NCBI RefSeq assembly: GCF_019649055.1
Contig: NW_026570363.1
Span: forward strand, 1-64,000
Direction: 5' to 3'
Source: Paramacrobiotus metropolitanus
Lineage: Eukaryota > Tardigrada > Eutardigrada > Parachela > Macrobiotidae
Length of the DNA stretch: 64,000 bases
Shown: positions 22,106 through 32,233 of the stretch, piece by piece
How the letters are laid out: the number at the start of each line of letters is the position of its first letter
Position numbering within the stretch: position 1 is the stretch's first letter
The notes under the pieces: generated by a model
Database searches by the model: none
Seen by the model: only the letters and a program-made list of their open reading frames with translations
What the model was told of the DNA's origin: nothing
Translations under genes and position numbers: made by a program

Positions 22106-22934
22106 TCTGACCTTTCAACCTGCAATCTCAACAATTGTAAGTCCCGTGACCTTTTACTGATTTCATTTTCCAACGTCTATCTTTAAGCCTATGATAACAA
22201 GGCTATTCAGTGCTGAGCTGAAACTTTTCGCTGCTCTTTGATGATGACCTTTGTCATCCTTCTTTGACTGAACCATTTTCATCTGTATGGGTGACCTTTC
22301 CCATCTTAGCCCATTCGCTAAGTATTTTAGCCCCTTCGCTAATTTGACTCTTCTTGCAGAGTGTGGTTCGAAAGTAAGTCACGCTCTGCGCTTTCATTCT
22401 CATTTCTGATTCGCGTTAGCTTCATCTTGTGTGGTGGACCTTCCTCCCACACTTTGCTTCTTGCTGATGTATGGTGACCTTTCTCTGCTTCATCAGCACC
22501 ATGACATTTCGGTCCTCTTTTGCTTCTGAATGAGTGCTACGTCTTTTTCCATCAAAGTCTTTCAAAATAGGCGCTTCTTCTTCTTGCTTGAGCACGGGTG
22601 ACCTTCCCCCCGCTGCAATTTCTGCTGACCTTTAGCTGCCAGCTTTCCGGATAAAATCTAATGACCTTTTTCTTCCAACGTTTTGGCTAAAGTCTGATGA
22701 CCTTTCTGCCTCGATCGCTTTTTAAACCTTTTCTCCTTAACTGCTCAGTACCATTCTCTCATGAGCAACTTTCAGCGAAGTCAATAATTCCTTCCTCTGT
22801 ATCCTTTAGCTCGGGTGACCTTCTGCCCCGGCTGAGCTTCCCGCTGAATTCTGATGACCTTTAAGTGTTTCACTCGCTCTTTGATCCTTCCGTTCCCTTT
22901 CGTCTTGCGCCAATCGTTCATGAGCGATTTTCAT
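22106..22934 (-). other. non-coding stretch between integrase and accessory ORF
   Basis: No protein frame. About a dozen TGACCTT motifs, plus CTTAGC/GCTAAG and TTAGC/GCTAA hairpins at 22305-22342 and the TGGTTCGAAAGT hairpin at 22356-22389. Confidence 0.6.
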
Positions 22935-25406
22935 TCAACGGCGTGATCGGAAATGACTTCGATTAGCGGGTTTATTTCTGATGACCTTTATGCCGTCCCA
23001 ACTTCCAGTCTTAATATCATAAACTCCTATAAGCCTGATTTTCGGGTTTATTTGTTTTCGTCCTTTAGTTATCCGATCAAGTAATGCTTTGTCGGCTTCG
23101 TCTTCGTCTTGGACTTCTCCTCTCAGAATCTGTTCTGGAGTCGGCTTCGGAGTTTTCTTCATTTTCTTGACCTTTCGCTTCTCAATTTCGTTCGCGATCC
23201 GTTGGCCAAGTTGGTCGGCTTTTTCTTTGACGGCTTTTATTTGTTCCGCTCTTGAGAGGTCATCTTTGACGCTGGTAGCAGAACATGGTTCGAAAGTATC
23301 TTGAGGTTTACGCTCTGCTACTCTGCGAGCAGGCTCAACCATTTTCGCTCTTGAAAGGTCATCCCTAATGTTAGTAGCGGAGCGTGGTTCGAAAGTAGGC
23401 TCCACTTGAGATCCATGCTCTGTGCTTTCTTTATCCTCATTTCGGTGTGACCTTTCATTTTGCTCAATCGTGGTCAAGTTCCCCGCTTCTTGATTAAGCT
23501 TCATCGTGACTGGCGTCTCAAAGTCTTTAATCTCTTTCTTCTGTCGTCCTCTCTTTTTCTTAACTGGCTCTTCCGCCTCTTTTGGCTCTTCTGCCTCTTT
23601 TGGCTCTTCTGCCTCTTCTGGCTCTTCTGCCAAATCAGGTACAGAGCGTGGTTCGGAAGTATGCTGACGACTACGCTCTGCTTCATCTTGACCTTTCTCA
23701 ATTATCTCCGAAGCTGCCCTTTCAGCTTGACCTTTCTGAACCGGTAACGGTGGATGCCACGGTTTCAGACGATCCACCGAAACGACTCGTAGGTCCGGTT
23801 CTTTCACCGCATCTTGCTCGATGACCTCGACTTCGTTCGGTCTCGGAAAACTGAGAATTTTCCACACTTTGTCATATTTATTCTTGAAGTCGGATTGGTT
23901 TTCCTTCTTTCCTTGCTTTGTATCTTTCGGGAGTCTAATTAAGACTCGATCTCCGACTTTGAATTGCGGCTCTGACTTCTTCTTGTTGTAGATTTCCGCG
24001 TGCTTTTCGTAAGCATCTTTGATGTTGCACTTCGCCACTTCTTCTGAAAAGGTCAAGTTCCTTTTCATGGTTTCGACCCATTCGTCTGGTGCACCGTAGT
24101 CGTCAGGAACGTTCGTCTTCGTCACTACGTCTTCTGGCATGGTCATTTCTCTCCCGTGAAGCATGTAGTACGCTGAGTACCCCGTCGTTGCATGTACTGC
24201 ACGGTTCATTGCCGATATGACGTAGGGAAGATACTTGTTGAACTTCCTTTCATTTCCCGCTTTCAGGTACTGCGACAATCCATCACTGATGGTCTGCATC
24301 TGCCTTTCCACCTGTCCTTGACCTTCAGGATGGTATGCTGTTCCAAACGTGTGTTTGATTTTGAACACGTTGGTGACCTTTTTCAGTACTTCTGCGGTGA
24401 AATGCCTTCCGCGATCCGTATGGAGAATATGTGGCGCTCCGTGCACCAGAATTACGTGCTTCACAAAGATCTTTGCGAATTCCTTTGCAGTAGCTGTTTT
24501 CATTGGCTCCGCTATGACATACTTCGTCAGCTGGTCGATGAAGACCGCGATGTATTTGTATCCTCTTTTCTTCGTTGGAAGTAGGGGTCCTTTCAGATCC
24601 GCATAGACTCTGAAGAATGGATGTCCGACTTTGATCTCTTGGAGCTTTCCAGGCGGACACTTCCTTGGTGTCTTTATGAACTGACATCCTTGACACGCTG
24701 TAATGTAATTCTTGACATCCGTACTCATACGGTCCCAGTAATACCTGAGCCGGATCGCGGTCAGCGTCTTTTCGAAACCAAGGTGACCTGCTGCTTTTTC
24801 ATCATGCAGTGCATGGATGATTGCCCTTCTCATTTGCAGCGGTACCACATATGTCCTTTCCAGTCTTCCTTTCTGGTCTTTGACGCGATACAGTATGCCG
24901 TTCCATAACTGGTAATGCGTCTCAAACTTTGACCTTTTGTCTGCGTCTTGCAGGTGCTCCAATTCATCGATGATCATTGCCAAGTGCGGATCTTTTAGCT
25001 GCTTATTCCGCAACTGCAAATTCGTATCATCTTCTTCTTCTTCGTCTCCTTGGAGGTTGACGATGCGGACTACTGCCGTGCTGAGTTCGTTCCAATCTTT
25101 GATGACCTTGCATCTCGGAAGAGGCTTGTGACCTTTCTCGATTTTCTTTGAGAATCTCAGCAATCTGATGGGACACTCTTCCGGAATGTATTCGGAGAGA
25201 ATTTCTGCTTCGCGAAGGTCATTCTGGTCTACCATTTTCTGACCGTCTTTCGTGACCTTTCCATCTTTTCGTTCGGAAGCTTCTTTTCTCACTCTGTTGA
25301 CCTTTATCTTGGTAGCGGAGCGGGGTTCGAAAGTAAGACGACGACTACGCTCTGCTTCATTTATGCTCGAGCGCATGTCTCCGCTTTTCTTTTTCTTCCG
25401 ACACAA
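22935..25406 (-). CDS. integrase of the retrotransposon with long repetitive tail
   Basis: An 823-codon frame. HHCC zinc finger: HALHDEKAAGH and CQGCQ. Catalytic DDE core: VYADLKGP, HTDRGRHF and HPEGQGQVER. DNA-binding C-terminal region: FKVGDRVLIRLP and KVWKILSFPRP. Roughly 280 further residues are Glu/Lys-rich and hold EAEEP repeats and four copies of the EPRSA word, each encoded by the GTGGTTCGAAAGT hairpin motif. Long integrase tails exist in some gypsy elements, but this one seems to be built from the motif families that fill the element. Confidence 0.9.
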   Translation of the reverse strand: MCRKKKKSGDMRSSINEAERSRRLTFEPRSATKIKVNRVRKEASERKDGKVTKDGQKMVDQNDLREAEILSEYIPEECPIRLLRFSKKIEKGHKPLPRCKVIKDWNELSTAVVRIVNLQGDEEEEDDTNLQLRNKQLKDPHLAMIIDELEHLQDADKRSKFETHYQLWNGILYRVKDQKGRLERTYVVPLQMRRAIIHALHDEKAAGHLGFEKTLTAIRLRYYWDRMSTDVKNYITACQGCQFIKTPRKCPPGKLQEIKVGHPFFRVYADLKGPLLPTKKRGYKYIAVFIDQLTKYVIAEPMKTATAKEFAKIFVKHVILVHGAPHILHTDRGRHFTAEVLKKVTNVFKIKHTFGTAYHPEGQGQVERQMQTISDGLSQYLKAGNERKFNKYLPYVISAMNRAVHATTGYSAYYMLHGREMTMPEDVVTKTNVPDDYGAPDEWVETMKRNLTFSEEVAKCNIKDAYEKHAEIYNKKKSEPQFKVGDRVLIRLPKDTKQGKKENQSDFKNKYDKVWKILSFPRPNEVEVIEQDAVKEPDLRVVSVDRLKPWHPPLPVQKGQAERAASEIIEKGQDEAERSRQHTSEPRSVPDLAEEPEEAEEPKEAEEPKEAEEPVKKKRGRQKKEIKDFETPVTMKLNQEAGNLTTIEQNERSHRNEDKESTEHGSQVEPTFEPRSATNIRDDLSRAKMVEPARRVAERKPQDTFEPCSATSVKDDLSRAEQIKAVKEKADQLGQRIANEIEKRKVKKMKKTPKPTPEQILRGEVQDEDEADKALLDRITKGRKQINPKIRLIGVYDIKTGSWDGIKVIRNKPANRSHFRSRR

Positions 25407-25720
25407 CCCTTCTCATGTCGGCTTTCAGCCGTTCTTCCCTTTCTTCGGCTAATTGTACGAAAAGTTGCCAAACTTCAATCGGAGGTTCTTCTCTGTTGAG
25501 TTCGTTCTTGTAATCTTCGAAGTTTGGGATTTCATCATACTCTTCTTCGTTGCAAGTAGGACCTTCAATTGGCGCTCTTGAAAGGGCATCTGCGTTGTCG
25601 CAGTATTTGCCCGGCTTGTATTCGATCTTGAATCGGTGACCTTGAAGTGCCAATGCCCATCTTGTCAATCTTGGAAGTTCATACATGATTTGTTCGACTC
25701 CGATCTTAAGAGGTTCGTCA
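25357..25720 (-). CDS. end of RNase H and tether
   Basis: The frame after the change reads LPRLTRWALALQGH and KPGKYCDNADALSRAP, the standard end of gypsy RNase H, then an acidic linker. It ends in a stop at 25357 with another frame change to the integrase frame near 25395. Confidence 0.8.
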
Positions 25721-27648
25721 AAGCTTTGTGATCCGTTCTCACTGTGAATTCGGAGTAGTCGATGTACGACTTGAACTTTCTGACGGCGAAAACTACCGCC
25801 AGGCATTCCCATTCTGTTACTCCGTAATTCTTTTCCGCTCCATGCAAAACGCGGCTTGCGTATGCAATGGGATGTCCATCTTGGGACAAGATCGCACCTA
25901 GCCCTTCCTTTGATGCGTCGCACTCGATCACTGTCGGCTTTGTCGGATCGAACTTCTTCAATACTGGATCCTTGCATAGCGCTTCTTTAAGGTCATTGAA
26001 TTCTTGGTCATGGATTGCTGACCAATCTCTTTTGATGTTCTTGTCATGTCTTAGCAATTCGTAAAGATGCGCCGTCTTTTGCGCGTATCCAAGGATGAAC
26101 TTTCGGTAATAGTTTGCTAATCCGAGGAATGACCTCAACTGCCGTTCAGTTGTCGGTTTCTTTTGGCCATTAACTGCCATGACCTTTTCGGGATCCATTT
26201 TAATACCATTCTCGCTGAGGATATGCCCCAGGAATCCCATTTCGCGCATGCCAAATTCGCATTTCGTCGGCTTAATTGTGAAGCCTGCGTCGACCAAACT
26301 TTGAAGGACATTCCTTAAGTTCTGCATGAAGATCTCCCAGGTCTTTCCTGCGAAGATTACATCGTCGATATAGCCGAAAACGCATCCCATTCTCTTTGCG
26401 TTCGACAAGACTTTATCCATACAAAGTTGAAAGGTCGCAGGTCCATTGCAGACTCCAAAAGGCATTCTTTTGAAACGGAACATTCCGTCCTGCGTGACGA
26501 AAGTTGTCTTATCTTTCGAGGCTGGATCCATTGGGATCTGCCAGAAGCCACTTTGTAAGTCCATCTTGCCGTAGTACTTGTTTCCCGCGCATGCGTCAAG
26601 CAGTTCGTCTGGGTTCGGCAGTGGATAGTTGTTCTTTTTCGTCAGCTTGTTCAGCAAAATGTAATTGACGCAGAATCTTGTTCCCATAGTTCCGTCGCCA
26701 TTCTTCTTTGCGGCGAGTACGACCGGAAAACTCCATTCCGCATCGGATGGTTCAATGACATCTTGCTGTAGCATCTCTTCGATGTGCTTTGTGATGAATT
26801 CACGACCTTTCCAACTTGTTCTTGCTGGATTGCATTTAACCGAGTTTGGCATCGGCTGTGTCAATAGTGTGCGTTACCCCTTTGACATCGCCGTACGGTT
26901 TCTTTGACGTGGGGAGAACTTTCCAAAACTCCCAAAATGCATTTCGCACGTCATTTTTCTGTTCTTCAGTTAGGTCTGGTCCCAACTTTAATCTTTCAAT
27001 GATGTCGTTCAGTTCTTCTTTCGTCTTTGCGTCCACTTCAGGATCTTCAAGTATGTTTTTCACGACGGTAGCCGAGTTGACCTTTACATTCTCTAGGTGT
27101 TCGTAATGTTCTACGTAACCGAGAAATTGGCCCTTCCTTACGGTCTTTCGGCTTTTGCTTCGGTTTTCGATAATAATTTCGAATCGAGTGCCGTTATGGT
27201 CCGTGACTCCCGTTCTCGGTTGGACTTCATTATCCTTTTGAGGAATTGCTGTATACATCAGCTTCTGATTCCGTGGCACATGAACGCCCATCTTGACCTT
27301 TACGCGTGTGCCAAGGTTTGGTCTCAGCTTAACTCGTTGGTCGCTGTAAACCTTGATCGCTCCTTCTGGGATTCTTGCTTTCTGCACTTTAATTCTTCGA
27401 ACAATGATCTCTTTCTCTTGTTGTTCGTTCTTTTCATCGTCTTCGTCGAGGTCCAGCAGATCTTCTTGATCTGAAAGGTCACTCACTCCAGAATCTTCAG
27501 AAGTGGTCGAGTTATCGCTCGTGCTCGAGAATTCCGAGTCGGATTCGCTGCTGTGGTTAGCTTCAAGCTCTTGACCTTTGCTTTTTCTCGATTGGTCGCT
27601 CATCGACGCCTTCGTCTTCACTTTCTGTTGAAAGGTCATCGCTTTCAT
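25665..27648 (-). CDS. reverse transcriptase and RNase H of the retrotransposon
   Basis: Frame 27648-26836 (Ser/Asp-rich, then a pre-RT domain ending HTIDTADAKL) changes to frame 26864-25665 near 26850. The RT is complete: CVNYILLNKL, MDLQSGFWQIPMD, FKRMPFGVCNGPATFQ, catalytic YIDDVIF, GFLGHILSENG, and the connection LRSFLGLANYYRKFI. RNase H has ECDASKEGLGAIL, EWECLAVVFAVRKF and RTDHKAL. The frame changes again after TDHKALTNLL (about 25720). Ty3/gypsy (Metaviridae-type) by motif set. Confidence 0.92.
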
Positions 27649-28790
27649 CCTTGGAAGCGCTAAGTTTTTTCACTTTTCGTTTTTCGGGCAGAGGTTTGTC
27701 CGTTTCCTTGGACTTTCGTCCGTTTCGTGCTGCTATCCTCGGATTTGTTCGTGTTGCACGAATCCTTGCTCGTGACCTATCCCTTTCATCGTCTTCCGAG
27801 CTATCATCTGCTTGAGCGGTATTCTGTGACCTTTTTGCTTTTCCAACTGGCGGTCCTTCCTCGCCAGTTTCAGGTGACCTTTCGTCAACTTTCGAACTGA
27901 CCTTTCTGGCTCCTCTTCCAGCATCGCGTTTAGTGACCTTTCGTTCTTCTCGGTTGGTGGCCCTTCCTCACCGTTACCGAGTGACCTTTGTAGTGAAGCC
28001 ACTAACGACGCTGCTTTCTTCTCTTGCGGCGACATTTGAGCCTTTTTTGCCTCTGTTACCGGGATTCCGTTTTCCTTATCCCGAAACGCCTGGTTCAGTT
28101 CCTTGATCATCTGAGCCAACTCATACGCCGTGTGCGTTGGTTCTCTTCTTCGGCGCCTGTGCTGTTTTCTTGAGCAGCACTTGTGCTGACCTCTTGTTCT
28201 TTTTCTTTGGTTTCTTCGGCGCTTGTGCCGTTATCTTTGTTCTTTTCTTCTTCGGCGCTTGTGCCGTTTTCTTTTTCAGCGCTTGTGCCATGACCTTTCG
28301 GTCTCTTATCGCCGATAAAGACGCAATTTGCCATCAGTTCTTCTGTAGTCCAGTCATTGTTCGGTACCGTCTCATACATGCACCAAGTATCTCCGCCTCT
28401 TTCGGGATACTCCACTCCATCTGGATCTGGTGCAAAGGTCACCTTCTTTTTCTCGGATAGCCAAATAATCCAAGTTCGCGTCTTTTCGCGTGACCTTTAA
28501 TTCTGGAATTTCTCCTGTGAATATCGGTACTTCTTCGAGGATTTTGCCCCATTGTTTATTCCATTCTCGTAAGCTTCCCTTTTGAGGCAGGCCTGGTAAA
28601 GGTCAAATAATTCGTACACTACTGTGCCGAGTCCAATTGGGAAAATGATTGCTCGTCCTTGACCTTTCCATAGATAATTAACTCTGAATTCCCAAAATAA
28701 GTCAACTCTCGCTTGCTCCCATATTTCGTTCTCTTCCATTGCTCGTCGCCTTTCCTGTCGAGCTTTGTAATCGGGTTTGTATACCACGGG
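27540..28790 (-). CDS. retrotransposon linker region, broken frames
   Basis: Several overlapping frames between protease and RT. One around 28780-28660 reads PWYTNPITKLDRKGDEQW. Another, 28787-28497, has LFWEFRVNYLWKGQG. A TAA at 28499-28497 lies in the same frame as the next ORF (28442-28107), which contains repeated NGTSAEEE words. The frame then changes at about 28119 and twice at 27730-27560. No domain recognised; low-complexity acidic and basic. Confidence 0.5.
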
Positions 28791-31700
28791 TCGCTTTTAT
28801 CCGCCTTTTCGGGAATGAAGTTGTCCGCTTCTTGCTGCCAATGATGGAGCCACTTCCTCTGGAGATGATGTAGTTCTTAACTACCGATAACCATTCTCGA
28901 TAACATTGCCAAAGGTAAGTTGCTTTTGACAGTTCCGGCATGGGAAGTGTTCTCATAATCGACTTGACCTCTATTTCTTCTTGTCTTTTATGACGCGCAA
29001 TTGCTGCATTGCATTTCGGCCATTCCGAAAGGTCATCTTGTGTCATTTCTTGCATGCATTTTGCACATCTTTCTTGAGGTCGCGCTATCGAAAGGTCATC
29101 GCTGTCGTGCCAATCGTGATGGCAAGAGGTTGCTCTCTTCCGCAGTCCATTCTCTTGGTTTGCGGAAATGACGCGATTGTTCCCTTCCGGCATCCGTTGT
29201 CTCGGTTCAGGACGGACGATAACTCGCTTATCCGCTTCTCCGGAATCGGTATCTGTCCATTCGTCATCTTTTTCGATTTCGATTACGCTGTTATCTGATG
29301 ATATTTCGATGACTTCGATTTCTTCATCTGCAGAGCGTGGTTCGGAAGTAAGACGACGACTACGCTCTGCTGCATCGTTGCGCGCTCGCGTGTCTCGGCC
29401 TTTCACCCGCCCTCTTGCTTTATCACGTGGTTCGAAAGTGTGCTGAGCACCATGCTCTGTTTTCCTTGCATCCAGTTGCTTTCTGGCTTGATCTCGTATT
29501 TCTGAGAATAATGCTCTTTCGTCGCTGTTCATCAGTCCTGGCTCTGTCCTGGGCCCAACCATTTTCGTGCCCAGTGCCTCTGGTACTGGGAGTAGCCTTG
29601 ACCACTCCATTCCTGGCACTAGCGACTGTTTCTTTGCAATCAGTGCTTCTGCTTGCATTATCTTGATTTGTTCCATCGTTGGTGACCTTTGCTTTCCTTT
29701 AGACTTCGGTGACCTTCTTGCTTCTTTCAGTATTTTCAATCCCTGTGCCTCTGGTACTGGGATTAGATTTTCACCATTCTCATTTTGTTCCTTATCATTC
29801 GATCCCTGTGCCTCTGGTACTGGGATAGCCGTTTGCCCCGAATTATTTCTTTGTTGAAGTTCGGTGACCTTTCCTGCATTGACTTTTGCAGAGGATTTCG
29901 GCTCGTCATCTTCGGCTTCAGTTTCTCGTTCTTCCTCGTCGTCCCCGTCTATCAGGATGAATTTCTTTGCGAGGAAGTCGAATCCCAGTAGGACTTGGAC
30001 ATCGTCTGACGCTGGTCTGACGTAGAACGAGTGTTGACTCGTTTTCCTTCTTAAGGTCACTGAGTTACGCAGTAGTGCGTTACTTCGAAGCCTGACGTTC
30101 CGCTGATCCCTTTGATCATCACCTTCTTTTTCGGTGGTAGTCTTACAGTCTGGAGGCCATTCCTTTCACAGAACTGTTGACAAATCAAAGACGTCTCTGC
30201 GCCAGTGTCAAGCATCGCCATGACCTTTTTATTTCCAATTTTGACTTCATGTGTATAAGCTTCGATCCGTTTCGGTAAGTTTCCATCTTCGAGTTTCAAG
30301 ACTCTTATTCGACACTTGACTGGGATTGGTGCAGCATGCTTGCTCTCTATCAGACCTTTTGAGCTCCAACGATCTATCCGTTTCGGTACGTCGGGTCGCA
30401 CATCTGAGAACCTTTCGATCCTTTTTGACTTCGGTAAGATATTCGCTTGCTCCTTCGCAGCGTTTTCTTTACCCGTGACCTTTGCCACTTCGCACGTCAA
30501 ACCCTTCTCTTGTGCGTTCTCGTGACCTTTTATCACTTGCGCAATAACTTCGTATTGTGACTTTTCATTGCGCACGTCTTTAGACGGCTTATCTTGCAAC
30601 TTTGCCATTATCTCTTGCGTAATTTCATCCGCAAAGGTCATCTCGTCATCTTCGCTCTTTTTTTCTGGTGACCTTTCGTACACAATCATCTTATGGTCGT
30701 TTTCTTTCATCCAATCGGTAATTTTCTTCGCAATTTCGTTATTCGTGCGAGTTGGATCGATTTGAGATGACAATCCGTCAGTTCTTGGCGGTGACCTTTC
30801 GTTGTCATTCCGGATTGCTTCTGTCATGTCATACGACTTCTCCTTCTGCGGAGTTTGCGCTAAGTCCGGTGACCTTTCCGGTCTTGACATGAAAAATCCA
30901 CCATTTAGTGATCTTTGTAAAGGTACTTTCTCACCATACTGAGGCGGTAATTCACCCTTCTCAATCCGCTCTCGAAACTGACGGTTATTTTCGTCACATT
31001 GGTTCTTCTCTTTCCAGTACTCTTGAACTTTCGGTTGTGAAGCTTTTACCATTTCTTCGAGATGCTTTCTCATCCGCCAGTCTTGTTTCTCTCTTTCTTC
31101 CCAGTAAGCTTCTCTGGGAATTCTCACATCTTGCGGTGACCTTTGTGGCGGAGGAACTGGTTTCCACATACCATGTCGTCCATTTGGTCTGTAAGCCACT
31201 TTTTGCCACTCCATCTTTTGTTGTAGAGTGTTTGCCTCATCGAGAGAGTCATCTGAGACTTGCTGTGCCCCTTCGCTCTGTTTCACTGTTTGCTGCGCCA
31301 TTCGCAGAGTCAAGTTACTTTCTTGACCTTTCGGTTCATCGGCGACTTCACCGTGACCTTTCTCTTTCAGTGACTCTTGAGTCTGCTGCACTGGCAATCT
31401 CTCGTGACCTTTCACTTCTTCAACTCTCGCTTGAGGTGACCTTTCGGTCTCTTGCGCTCCTTGCGCAGTCACGGCCCTTCTGTGATCTTCCTCGGCAGCT
31501 CTTGCTTGAAATACTTTTGCCATCTGCTCAAGGAATTTCGGTCTATCTGGACCGCCTTCGTGCGTTCGTTGCACGGTTACGGTCATTCCGTCAACTTCAA
31601 ACGTATTTTCGACGAACTTTCGGAATCTCGCGTGATGTGTTTCATCATCCTCTCCGCTTGAGATTTCCGCTTGCGTCTTTCGCAGAGTAGCTTCACTCTT

Positions 31701-32140
31701 CCTCGCGGTTGCTTTCCGCGGTGACCTTTGGGTCTGCTGTCCTTGCAGCGTCACGTTACTTTCGTGACCTTTGCTCGCAGTTACTTTCTGCGGTGACCTT
31801 TGGGTCTGCTGTCCTTGCACCGCCACGTTACTTTCGTGACTTTCTTGATTTGCAGTTACTTTCTGCTGTCCCGGATGCAGAGTTGAGGCCCTTCCGTCAA
31901 CCCTGTTCCCCGCAGTTACTTTCTGCGGTGACCTTTCGGTCGGCCCCGGCTGAGTCAAGTTACTTTCTTGACTCCCCGCAGTTACTTTCTGCGGTGACCT
32001 TTCGGTCAAATTCTTCCGTCCTTGCGGCAATCTTTTAACACCCTTCTCTTGACCTTTACGAGCCCCTTCGCTCGATTTCGAGTTACTTTCTCGAATCCTC
32101 GGATTTCTTTTCCGGGTCATTGCGTTACTTTCGCAGCATC
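28702..32140 (-). CDS. retrotransposon protease region, frames d and e
   Basis: Frame d (about 32240-30057) is a 687-plus codon frame, low-complexity in its first half with repeated ERSPQKVTA and ESN words created by DNA motifs. It ends with the aspartic protease active site MLDTGAETSLI. The protease C-terminal motif LLGFDFL lies in frame e (30060-28702), one base back; the switch is at 30060, inside the protease fold. Frame e continues with acidic, repeated PVPEAQG units and EPRSA units. An intact protease therefore needs a -1 shift here, or this copy carries an indel. Confidence 0.75.
29569..29826. repeat. three hairpins with GTGCCTCTGGTACT loop
   Basis: 29569-29589 (CCCAGT/ACTGGG), 29738-29764 (AATCCC/GGGATT) and 29802-29826 (ATCCC/GGGAT). 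They encode the repeated PVPEAQG peptide. Confidence 0.8.
31309..32135. repeat. array of eleven hairpins with constant TTACTTT loop
   Basis: Positions: 31309-31327, 31704-31720 (loop TTGCTTT), 31750-31768, 31776-31792, 31824-31838, 31852-31866, 31910-31928, 31952-31974, 31976-31994, 32077-32095, 32121-32135. Stems of 4-8 bp are all perfect but different (GTCAAG, GTCACG, CGCAG, GAGTCAAG, TTCGAG, TGCG and others). They lie within the protease-side coding frame. Confidence 0.92.
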
Positions 32141-32233
32141 CCTTTCTCGCTGCGGTCCTTGCCTGCAGCGGAGCACCTTGCTCCTCTATATCCGGTGGTT
32201 TCGGTTCCGGACGATCAGTAGGCTCACCGGCGC

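Larger units (their letters stand above)
22356..29475. repeat. eight GTGGTTCGAAAGT hairpins, dispersed
   Basis: Best stems: 29330-29370 (9 bp, GCAGAGCGT/ACGCTCTGC), 23642-23680 (8 bp), 25315-25355 (8 bp, one wobble) and 22356-22389 (9 bp, one wobble). Weaker copies lie near 23280, 23388 and 29430. In coding parts they give the EPRSA peptide word. Confidence 0.75.

Noticed and set aside
22356-29475. tRNA genes (GGTTCGAAA resembles a T-loop)
   Set aside because: No acceptor stem, anticodon arm or D-loop can be folded around any copy, and all copies belong to one hairpin family.
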